From Spodoptera frugiperda (lineage: Eukaryota; Arthropoda; Insecta; Lepidoptera; Noctuidae), in NCBI RefSeq assembly GCF_023101765.2, contig NC_064236.1:13604993-13668992 (forward strand): a DNA stretch of 64,000 nucleotides, given 5' to 3'. Positions 12,001 through 24,000 of the stretch are shown one piece after another. The position numbers and the translations under genes are program-made. Numbering within the stretch: the stretch's first letter is position 1; the number at the start of each line of letters is the position of its first letter. The notes below the pieces were generated by a model. The model made no database searches and had not been told where the DNA came from. It saw only the letters and a program-made list of their open reading frames with translations.

Positions 12001-15000
12001 ACTAGGTCAGCCGGGTTGACAGAAGTGGGAACATAACGCCAGTCTGAAGGGTTTGATAGTTCATTTATAGCAGCTACCCTGTGGGCAACAAACGTTTTGG
12101 TTTTATTAGAGTTAAGCCAACCTAACACAACTTTAGAGTCTGTCCAATACACTTGACGCTCAATAGGGCAACGTAATGCGGCTAAAACTGTAGCAGTTAG
12201 TTGGGCTCCTAATAGGGCAGCGCAGAGTTCGAGCCGTGGTATTGTCGTGGGTTTGATAGGTGCAACCCGCGATTTTGCACATACTAGGTTGACCTGTACA
12301 ACGCCACTAGCAGAAATAGACCTCAGATAAATACAGCTGCCAAAAGCCCGCTGCGAAGCGTCACAGAAACAATGTATCTGTACAAAAGATGCGTTATCAA
12401 TTAAAATACATCTAGGAATTTTTAAAGAAGACAAACATGAGGATTTAGTAGAAAACTTTAACCAGGAATTCCTTATTTCTGGAGGAACTGGTTCATCCCA
12501 ATCCATTTTATGACTCCATAACTCTTGTAGTATTATTTTAGGTTTGATTGTGAAAATAGACAGAAGACCAAGAGGATCAAATATTTTAAATGTTGAGGAA
12601 AGTATAGTTCTCTTTGTGACATTTTCAGAAGCCGAAACATTATGCTGAAAGTGAAATTCGTCGGAAGACGGCGTCCAACCTATTCCTAGCGTGCTAGTTG
12701 CATTACTAATCATAAGATTACCACTTTCCAGGTCAACGGAGTCCGCGAGTAACTTGGGTAAGTTTGACCGATATTTGCGTAGATGAAAACATCCTTTTTC
12801 CAACTCGGAAGAGACTGAAAGAAGAATGTGACGCAACTCTTCCTCGCTGCTTGCACCGGTAAGTAGGTCATCGCAATATAGATCACTTTGAATTATAGTT
12901 TTGATCTTCTGATCTGAACATTCTTCGCCTATCTGCCAAAGAGAACGAGTAGTAAGAAAGGAAGCACTAGCGAAGCCGTAAGTAACGGTGTTTAAACGAA
13001 GTGTCCTTAAAGGCTTATCCTCACTATCCCGCCACAGTATAAGTTGAAGATTGCGATCAGACTCTCTGAGAAGCACTGAGCGAAACATTTTCTCTATGTC
13101 TCCTGTCAGGACATACTTATGCTGTCTGAAACGAATTAATATATTAAATAATGGATCTTGCACTACTGGTCCCACCATTTGTAAATTGTTTACAGAAACA
13201 CCAGAAGAAGTGCGAGCCGAGGCGTCAAATACAACGCGTAACTTAGTCGACTCGCTTTGTTCCCGTATCACTGGGTGGTGGGGCAAGAAATAGGCATTTA
13301 ACGGTCTAGACTCCGGTGATTCGGATAGGTGACCTAACGCTTCATATTCGTCTATGAATTGACAATATTTTTGTTTTAATTCAGGTTGCTTTCGAAAACG
13401 AGCCTCTAAATTGAAAAACCTCTTTTTGGCTAAGTTATAGGAATTGCCTAAACAATCTATGCTGTCACGAAGTGGCAACCCTACACAGAATTGACCAATA
13501 TTAGTACGAGTAGTGTTGGCGAGATAATGTTGCTCACACAATTTTTCTTCACTACTCGGGGGCCTTTTTTGAGGAAAATTCTCAAGTTCCCAGAACTTAG
13601 ATAAGTCATCGTGTATGTTACTAGAAGTGTCTTTTGAGACAAAGTTGCACATGACTGACTCAGTTTTATTTTGATTAAAACAAGGCAATGGACCCGTAAC
13701 GAGCCATCCAAACTTTGAAGCCTGAAGCTTAGGGAAACCATGTCCTAACGAATGCTGCTGGGCACTAATAATATCCCAGAATAAGTCAGCACCGATCAAC
13801 ATATTGACTGGGGATGGTTCATTTAAAGTGGGGTCTGCTAACTGAAAACCGTGAATATTCAATTGTTTTAAATCAAATTTTGATTTAGGTACGTTGCCGG
13901 TAATTTGCGGCAAAACTAAACATGAAACTGTCACATTAAAGGAATTTGTCTCAGAGTGAATGCGTAGAATACAGCGTTCTGTGTTAATATTTAATTGAGT
14001 ATTACCAATACCTACTATGGTAGTGTCTGATGGCTGAGGAATCAGGTTTAGATGACGCTTCACGGCCTCTGTAATAATTGTCAACTGACTCCCGCTGTCG
14101 AGCAAAGCTCGCACTATCATAGTCTCGTTTGTGGCAGGGTTGGTAACCTTTACTCGAGCAGTACACAAAAGTACTTCAGAAGAACATGTTGAGGACATAC
14201 TAACAGAATTAACTGAATTAGAAATTTCTTTTTCTTCTGATTTGTGAAGAAGAGTATTATGCCGTAGCTTACAATGACGACATGTAGCTGAGAGGCGACA
14301 GCGTTTAACGACATGCCCAGGTCTCAAACAGTTCTCACATAATTTGTTAGAAGAAACAAAGGTTATCTTCTCCTCTAATGAGATGGACTTGAAAGATGGA
14401 CACTCATATAAGCGATGGTTATTTTTACAAAATAAACATTCCGGTGTTTTAGAAGAAGAAGTGTTGTTTCCGTTTGGCACAGCTGCTACCAAAGACTTGG
14501 AACTATTAAGTTTGTTTTGATTACTAGATAATTGTTTTTGTTTATTGTCTTGAGGGTCATGTTTATGGCGATAAACGGTTTCTAATACATCAGCGCGACG
14601 TTTAAGGAAACTGAAGAAATCATTAAGCGAAGGTATGTCACTCAAATTATTTATATGTTCTTCCCATTTAAAATATGTACTAGAACTTAATTTACCAGCG
14701 ATAAAGTATATAATTAAAACATCCCATTTGTCTGTAGGTAGCCCTAGTGAATTAAGTGCACGAAGGTTTTTAGTGACGTGGTCAATCACATATCTTAAGG
14801 ACTTGTCATTTTCTTGAATAGAATTAAAATTAAACAAAGATTTAAGGTGGTTATTTATCAACTGACGCTTGTTGTCGTACCGTTCGCATAAAAGTTTCCA
14901 TGCTTCGGAATAATTATTATGAGAAACCTCCAAGTTAGCAATCACCCGAGCCGCTTCTCCCTCTAAATAAGATTGCAAGTAATGATATTTATGAATGCTT

Positions 15001-18000
15001 TCAATCTTATTATTATTGTGAACTAACGAAACAAATGTTTCCTTAAATTCCAACCATTTGAAATACGTACCGTCAAAGTTTGGAATTTTAATAACCGGTA
15101 ACTTAAAACCCAATGCATTACAACTGTGATCGTTATGATGACACGTAGCTACAGACGGTTTACTTTGAGAATCACTTTCATTATCCTCAACTTCAGAATG
15201 TTTCTTAATTAAGCTTTGGGCCGTCGCTATACAATGGTAGAAATCGTTTTCTATTAAATCCCTAGTAACTAACTCGCTGCTTTGGTTTTCCTCGTTACTA
15301 ATTTCTATAAGATTCTGCACCTCGTCAAATTCAACGAATAACGTCTCAATTTTGGATAACTTCAATGCGAGCTTATCTACTTCTAGTTTTGAAATGGATT
15401 CTACCAAAGCTAAACTGTCTAGACTTAACTTAAATTTCGTAACGCGCCCTCTAATAGAACCGCGTTTGGTTATCAATTCCTTTAACTTTAAAGATTCAGA
15501 CATTGTAATAAACTCGCAATGAGCTAACACAAACAGATGTTAATAGATAAAGAAATAGATATAATAGCATACGATACGCTCCTCGCTTTGTTGATCAGCT
15601 GGTGCTCACGGCTCGCGTCGTTTGCAATGCAATGGTAAGATGGGTCGGAGGGAGCGCCGGCAGTCAGATAACAGCGATGCTCAAGCGATGCCGTGTTATA
15701 AATAACAACGCACGATCTCTGAAACAGGTTAATCCGTGTGTCTTAGTGCACTGAAAACGACAACTAATCACTCGTATGACGAAGCGATGACGGCTTATAA
15801 GTTTATTACTTTGAAAACTCGGGAGATATTTAGTATGTAAGAGATTTAATTGAGTGATAAATGGGAGAAAGAAGCGATAATAGTGGGATGATTTGATAAA
15901 AATTGTTTAGTTTGAATAAACAAAAGAAAAATTTTAAGATGGCGGCGAGTATCTGAATAAGTGAAATTAATTAGGCGAATTTGTGTGAATCCTCTGAAAA
16001 TTTAGACCTCTAGAGGTTAATTTGGTGAGGCAAAATAGACACAAATCGAAACGTAGGAATTTCACCTGACCTGAGAAACTAAGCTCGCTAAATGCACTGA
16101 TTAAGGGACAACACAATGGGCGTATTGGTAATATGGAACGAGCTCACTTTAAATAGGCAGCCAAACTGATCCTTTGCAATCCACAGGTAGCCAGCAGCAC
16201 GTATGTAGCTATGGACTCGTTCTATGGTGGACCTTGCTCGATCGGGCTTCCGCGGTCCCAGCAGTTCTAAGAATGGCTTGGCGAAGACGGCGTTTTTTCG
16301 ACCCAGGCAGTAGATTAGACTAGGAAGACTAGGTAGCAGGACTTCAGGCGCAGTGATCTTGGATTTTCAACACGGCCCGTTGCTGGTTTAGATTAGATCG
16401 TCTTTTGTCGACGACGCGTCGTCGACGCCATCCACGCGTCCTCGATGCAGAACAACTGAGCAGCTGTTGGCTCCGCTTCGATGCAGGTCCTGTCACGGTC
16501 GCCAATTCTTGTTCGTGATGAATCAAACAAGCTTGAAGTTTTCCATAAAACATTTACTCTAGTTTTTAAACAATTATAATAAAATATTATTGGAACGTAC
16601 AGCGTGAGGCCATGTTGGCTAGATAGAATGAAAAATGAATGAAAATGAGTGAACGTGTGAATGTATGCCACAGATTATATATATTAATTATTGTGGATGA
16701 ATGAATGTGTCATCGATGAATGAATGTGTCGCAGACAATTATGTATGGCGCTAGTAGTGGCAAATTTCACCAAAGTTGGCGCATTTAATAAGGATTATAA
16801 AATGGTATAGCACTTTGCAAATTATTTCTTAAATTCGACACAAAAAAAGATTTTTCAACGAAACTCCGTTTCGATGAATTTATTTGAACTTACTAAAAAT
16901 TCTTCTAGAGTACTCAAATCATACGTTATAACCTCGTATGCACTAGACAGCACTTTGCACGCTATTTGTTATCATCATGTTGAAAATCAGCGAGGATCTC
17001 TTGTCAAACAACATTGTCTGTTTACCCGTGATTTCGCTTGCAGCATTCGTCGGCAAAAATTATCGCTAGACGAACTGGTGTTGTGCATCTCGAGCCATCG
17101 TACCCGGGCTTCGGCATTTTAGCTGAGCACAGGCTTTTTTGCGCCGTGTTGATTATTTATTTTTTAAATTATTTTTTGTTTTACCTTCAATTCCTTGTAA
17201 CGGTGCAAATAACTCTTTCTCGATAAACTAAAGAATATTTGATGGTTCACAAGGTTTGAACACGTAACTTAATCGGAGGATTCCTCCATTTCTTTTTTTT
17301 TTTTTTGGGGATATGACGAGTTATTGTGCGTAAGGGCTCATGTACACCATACCACTACCGCGTCGATATGCTGTATACATGACGCTGCCGCGTCCGTTCC
17401 TTTTGATATTACTACACATTTGATAATGTGTTTGATGCACTATGAACATCATATTGCAATCATTCAATATTATTTAGTGAAACATGATACACAACATCAG
17501 TTCCTCTTGTAAGTCTAATAATATTGCCGACGAAAGCTGCAAGCGAAATTATGAGTAGACAGACAATGTTGTTTGACAAGAGATCGCTGATTTTCAACAT
17601 GATGATAACAAATCGCGTGCAAAGTGCTGTCTAGTGCATACGAGGTTATAACGTATGATTTGAGTACACTAGAAGAAATATTAGTAAGTTCAAATAAATT
17701 CATCGAAACGGAGTTTCGTTGAAAAATCTTTTTTTTGTGTCGAATTTAAGAAATAATTTGCAAAGTGCTATACCATTTTATAATCCTTATTAAATGCGCC
17801 AACTTTGGTGAAATTTGCCACTACTAGCGCCATACATAATTTATTCAGTACAGTCACTTAAAGTAAGGTGAAAATTTTATTCAGAGTATTTGGTTCTTCT
17901 AAAACTAACAATGTTTTCCAATCTAAAGCAGTTGGCTAAGAATTTATGATTCCATATTACTGGAGCACTATTCAGGATAATGTAAGGAAGACTGCAGACG

Positions 18001-21000
18001 AAAAAATTAAGATTTGTAGCAATAAGAGTCAAAAGACTGACACAGGGTGTACTTTTTCGTGGATTACACATAAGTCACTGTAATTTAAAAACTGTAGGAC
18101 TTAGAATTTTTTTATATTTTTCTGATAACAGTTGGAACCTTGCTGATCATCTAGTGCCCGTTGGACGTCGATTTCAGGGACACCCTGTATATCAGTGTAG
18201 CCTTTAATATATATTTTTTTAATAACATTGTGTGTTCAATAAATTAAACTGTACATTGACATTAAATGAATATTCATAGACGAGATGCATATATGAAATA
18301 AACAGGATGTGGTAATTCATCAGCGGTGTTTATATTGGGACAGTATCAACATTACTGTGCCTTAAGGTTCAATATTCTTGTTTGAAATGCAGCTTTAACA
18401 AAATAACCAGTTATCCATGACCAACTTTCAAAACTTGATCTGATTCTTAACATAAATAAGTAACAATATTGTCATGGGGTCAGAGAATAATGGCTTTAAT
18501 ATAATAAACTGTAACTTATAGAATGGAACATAATGCAAAAAGTTCAAATTATAATGTTATCAGTGTATCTAATTCTTTTTGTTCTGATAATAAGTAGTTT
18601 ACAAAGTAATGAAGTTGATAAGATAGAGCTTTAAATAGACTGTAAGGGTTTTTGTTTTTGTTACAGGAAAATGTTGGTGGCACCACATACTTCTATTCCA
18701 CCAACTCGGATAGCCTGAACACTTCTGGAGCCTTGAATTCCTCCGCATCCATTGGTAAGTTTGAAAAAAGTTTAAGTATCTTCTAGTAAACTAGGCGGTG
18801 AATTTTCTCAATTGATTGGTCACTGCGATATGCATTAACTGTGGTCAGTTATCAGTAATTTTTCATGGTAAGCTTGTTATCATCACACTAGCCTGTGTTT
18901 AGATATGGTTGCAATTTCTACTTTTGTTTACTCAAGGTGAAAGAACTATGTTCTAATCAATATCGAAAAAAAATGTCGATGAATATATTTATGGTTATGA
19001 CATACATAGTAGTATATATATTATGAATGGAATTTGTTATGCCACTGAGTGTTAATTTTTGTACTAGTCACATATAACAAATATTTAAGAACTATTGTAC
19101 CATTTTTGATATTGTTAACACTCGGCTGGTCACTGAATTCAAATGAAAAGGAAATGTTTAGAATTTTTTGCTTCTTAATTTTATTTCGTCGTTCCTTATT
19201 ATATTTTAATTGCTTACATGAATTAAACCAGTAAGGAATACTGCTGCGGATTTTAAGTGAATAGATATATATCGTGATATCTATATGTCGTGAATCATCT
19301 GTAGATAAGAGTATGCAAGTTAAAGTTAACGCCCTGAGTAATCGAACGATACGGCGATTGGGCAACCAGTTGTCTACTTATCACATTATTTTTATCAGCT
19401 AGAATCATGTTTAGCTTTTATTGCACTGAGATTCAGACGCGACGGATAACAGTTGTAGTTGTAACGATATTACATATTATTATCCTTTGGCAAGAGTATC
19501 GCAATATAAAAAATAATACACATTTTTAATTGGCCGATAACATTGATGAAAGATCATGCTATCGTATCGTGGTTTCGAGATATAAAAGCGCACGTATCGA
19601 TATCCAAACTTACGACAGCGAGGGATGCAAGCAATAGTTACTTATTGATGGCAATTACAGCATATAGTGTTGTAATTTCTTATCGATTCTCATAATAATT
19701 GCAGGGTTTCCTTCATTATTTGCTCAACTGCGTGATGCGCAAAACACTAGTTAGGTATGGTTCCGATATGCACGAGCCGTAACTCGACTGGCGATTTAAC
19801 AACAATGTTTGAAATTCGACATTGACCTAAAGGTATCTACCGATGAGGTTTCCCTTAAAAACTGAGAAAACGGTATCGGGAAATTTACCTTTTGTTGAAA
19901 TCTTTCGCCTACTTATTGTGTCAGTTAATAAATTTAGATGGCCTCATTTGTAACAAAAGGTTCATACCTTACAAATAAAGCCATTATTGTTGGATATCAA
20001 ACGTCGAAATACGAGAAAATTTGTCGCCTTTATATAAAAAAAAAAAAACTGAAAAAAAAATCCGCTATACATTAGCGAAAGAGGAATAAAGACAGTGTAA
20101 ACGATTCACTCGAATTATACGTAATTTATTATGTTTCTGTTCTGGGCAAGTTAAATATAGATTTGTATGCCTATGTTTATTTATGCCTACTTCCCCTACA
20201 CTCTTGGTGACGTCAAACGTTTTAGTGTGACCTTTTCTTAACATACAGTTTCCTCAAACACGCAGAACTTAATGTGCCAAAGTGACTAGGCAGAGAGAAA
20301 TATAAGAGAAATAAATTCAGATATAGGTGCTTAATGCTTATTATTGATATCAATGCCTGTTATTTGGTAGATTTGCATGCCTGTTCAATTTAAGTTATGA
20401 AACCTACTCATTGCTTCAGGCCCTTCGGAGTCATGCTTGAGTGGTGCCGTGGGCGGTGCGGCCTCGCCGTACGCCACTCAGATCTACTCCGGAACACCAA
20501 CCCATATGGGTCCGATGACTTCGAAACAAGGTAATAGTTGTTTTATTTATTACAATGACAGTAAAACGAAGTAATTTACTTTTTCAATCAAAATAATATT
20601 CCATACTGTAAATAACTAGCAAATTCTACACTGAGCCTTTACGCTCTCACACAGAGATAAACCATTAAAAAGTCATTTAGTGCTATATAATGAGATCTTA
20701 AGCCATTGATATGCATCTTTTCTTAGAAAAATATGTTACCAGTATAAGAGCTCACGCATTTTGTATTAAATAGCAAAATTTCACCCGTATCTGCAATCTA
20801 ATGCGATATGATGGTTACTTTATGTAATGCCTAGTTATATGCTTAACGTAGAAAATTAAACTTCTAAACAGCGAATTCTGAACTACCTATTTATGTACTT
20901 TATCTATCGTGATTTACTATGCAAATGTGCTCTCCCTCGCATAAATAATATTAGGTTGCCAAGCTATCGATATTGACCTTAACATCATTCGTCTCATCAC

Positions 21001-24000
21001 CCAATAAATCGACGTCGCTCTCTACAATGGCTTCTCAATTTATTAATTGACTCAATTCATACAAATAACTCTGCGGGACGCCAAGAACATATAAATACGA
21101 AAGAAAAGCAATTTCTGATCCAAATATATCATCAAATATCCACCCTCGGATACTTTTCTCTCATTAATCACATTTCTTTGTACCTAAACTCGTGTGTGGG
21201 TGGTATTGATTGCAAAGTAAAGGATCAATTATGTTCGCCTGTCTGGCGTAACTATGTTTCTATTTTGTGTAACAATTTTCTCAAGAGTTGTTCACATAAT
21301 TTGAGTAAATACCTCTTTTATAGTCGCCCATAGGAGGATAGTTACCATCATTACCTCATTCTTTTAGTACGGTGATATGTGATATTGTTATCTGAAGCAA
21401 CTCTACATCTGCCGATGTAAGTAAATATACGGCCACCTTGGCTACTATGATTGGATTAGATTAACACATCAAACGCTTTTGATTGTATAACAAGAGATGC
21501 GTTTAGGATTGATAGCGCAGTCGAGCTTGTTATTCTCACTGGAGGATATTGGTAAATTGCTCGTGATAGCCGGTCGGCATTATGTCAGCTGCGAATCAAA
21601 TGCAAATTGTAGCGTGATCTTGGGAGCCGGTGACATGTATTCATTATCGTATCACTATCTGAAGGAGACTCTTCCGCCGCGCCTCGTGTTGTAACCGAGC
21701 CGTGAGAACAGCCTAGAACTGCAGTTAGATAACTGCCTGTTAGTAGGGTTAGTGCAGATTGTTAGAATCAATCTACGAGTCACGTTGCATGCACCAGCAG
21801 GAAATTGTCATCAGTCATGATTGCAGGAACATATTCACTACCTATTGACCAACTATGACTGACATGTAGGTCGAGTACTTACTTGAGACTCTGTTATCGT
21901 AAGTAATTACAATACCAAAAGAAAAGTAATAGTCACTAATCCTAGTCTGAGGATAAGACACCACGAGTTTCTCCGATTTACAAATTCCAATGTCGCGATT
22001 TGCTATTCTAGCGGTCACGACTGAAAATCACATATGTAACAAGTAACATTATCATATGCCAGTCTAGGCTTACGTCACGTTGAATTGTGATAGGCCATGG
22101 TTTTATATTGCTTATTGCGAACTTTACGAGATCGATACCGCTGTTTATCCATTGTTTTGTTTTCACATTTTACTATTAGACGTGAAGATTGCTAGAGTTT
22201 ACAGCATTTTCTAAAGTCGTAAAAATATAATGTTTATTTGCTCGAATGACCTTTATGAGATGATTAATATTAATAATAAGCTTTATCTTAAACTGTCTAT
22301 AATCTTAAAACTTTATAGTTTTAAGCCCGTTACAGACGTAGTATACAGACGCTATAGACAAATCATCTCGTTTGTGTGGCGTGAGTAAGGGCCGCTACAG
22401 ACTATCTGAATCTATCAGAAGCATCTAAACATACCTACTATGTGTTGTTGGTTTATCATTATACGTGAGCTGAGCGCTTCTAATTGAGAATACATAATAT
22501 TTAACGATTCACATATGAAAAAACAAAAGGCAATGGCAAATGTATGTACTTATACATATTAGTTGCTTATCATAGAAAACGTTTCTGTAACGAATGAGGT
22601 TAATTAATTTTGAACAAAGTAGTTTATTATGTTCATAGTAAGATATACTATAGTAGTCAAATCAATAGGAATTTCTAAAGGTGATTTCAAGTGAGACCCT
22701 ATCTTGAAAAATAATTTAATGAAGATTTTTACTTTACGACCTAACACAAAAATATATATTGGTATCAACCCTAAACGGGGGACTAACATACATTAAACAT
22801 AATCATATTGATTTTGCTGTGCTGTGTACTGTACCTAAGCATTGTTTAATAGAGTAATAGTTAACAATTAGACGATGATTACGTACACTTATCAAATTGC
22901 ACCTGTCGAATGTTTACGTTGCAAAGCGATTACACAATACTACATGCAATTACTATTGTGCTGAGCAACTACTTTTTAAATAGTATCAATATCAACATAT
23001 GTTTTGTAACTTAAGCATTATAAATGCCCATTGACAGCTGATGTTATGTAATATGAGATTCTAAATATACAATTAAATTATTTAATGTCGTAAGAAACTG
23101 TTGAAGGGAAATCCTCCGCTAAGCGTCTGTCTGACGTGGCGGTTCACGTGTTTACATTCTAAACTTAGACAGGGAGGACGCCCCTTTATGCTGAGGAAGC
23201 CTATAGTTCAGCTGTGGACTGCCACGGGATGTTAACGATACTTACAATACAATTAAAACATCATGCCTAAACAATTAATAAGCTAACAACATATGGAGGT
23301 AATTGCACTTTACTCTTCCCTATTCGAAATAAATTGAGGATAAATAAATGTAACCTCAATACTTAGATAAATTCACGTTGAATATAGAAACCAATTAAAA
23401 TAATAGGGAGTATGGAGAAGGACCTAGACTAAATTCAAAAGATACGGAATATATTATATACTTTTAGTGCAGCCTAGTAGGCTAAATTCCAAAAAATCTG
23501 AATATTTTACAAATTTATTGGCTTTGCGTAGATCCCTTGCCTCTGTATCCGTTATAAACGATACCAAATAATGATATTTATTTCTTTTTATGGCGAATTC
23601 AAGTGCGGTTGTATGCTGTTGGCAATGCATAGTTATTTTCTTTTCTAACTTACGTTGATAGAGTTATTATGATATTTCTAAAAACATACATTAAATAATG
23701 TTAAGTTCTTTATTGATCTAAGAGCTCTAATGTTTAGCGAATTCTTTGTGCAAATGCTGCGTATAATGTTGTAATTTGTCTCATTATATTTATGGTAAAT
23801 AACGTCCAATGCTGTTATTTACCCTCCAAAATGTAATTTCAAGTTCCAAAAATGAGCAACATTAACAAAAGTGAGCTTGTTTTAAATTATTTTATTCTAT
23901 TTTGCGAAGGTCTGGCCGCATCCTTCTACATGCCCGAGACGATCCGCTCTGAGATTTACGAGAGAAACGACGATGTCTTCTTGCAAGCAGATATGCGCCA

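Larger units (their letters stand above)
10177..16737 (-). mobile_element. BEL/Pao LTR retrotransposon, 3' LTR truncated
   Basis: Read on the minus strand: 5' LTR 16737-16510 (starts TGTCTG, ends GAACA), a primer-binding site just after it (TGGCGACCGTGACAGGACC, 16504-16486), a leader of about 1 kb, one long gag-pol ORF, then a 3' LTR of which only the first 116 bp remain (10292-10177). The element lies within the left arm of the foldback element in PAN3 intron 3, antisense to PAN3. The LTR parts that are present in both copies appear identical, which suggests a young insertion. The usual short target duplication is absent; instead 256 bp flank it on both sides. Confidence 0.9.
9575..18187. 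mobile_element. Foldback DNA element with about 665 bp inverted arms, split by a retrotransposon
   Basis: Both ends read CAGGGTGTCCCTGAA inward and sit next to TATA (9571-9574 and 18188-18191). The left arm (9575-10178, continuing at 16994-17057) is about 95% identical by eye to the reverse complement of the right arm (17523-18187). The central part (about 17058-17522) has no recognisable transposase. Without the retrotransposon and its duplicated flank the element would be about 1.8 kb. It is a non-autonomous long-TIR (foldback) element. I do not assign a superfamily: the TATA or TA flank is palindromic with the end, so the target duplication is ambiguous. Confidence 0.85.
9501..18666. other. 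PAN3 intron 3, 9.2 kb, expanded by nested transposons
   Basis: This intron joins exon 3 (ends VHQ) to exon 4 (starts ENVGG), both phase 0. About 8.6 kb of it is the foldback element 9575-18187 with the Pao retrotransposon inside. The remainder (18188-18666) is AT-rich with no feature I can identify. Confidence 0.85.

Noticed and set aside
21497..21694. 65-codon ORF in PAN3 intron 5 as an extra exon
   Set aside because: PAN3 exons 5 and 6 join in phase and the stretch lacks matching acceptor and donor in the needed phase 1.
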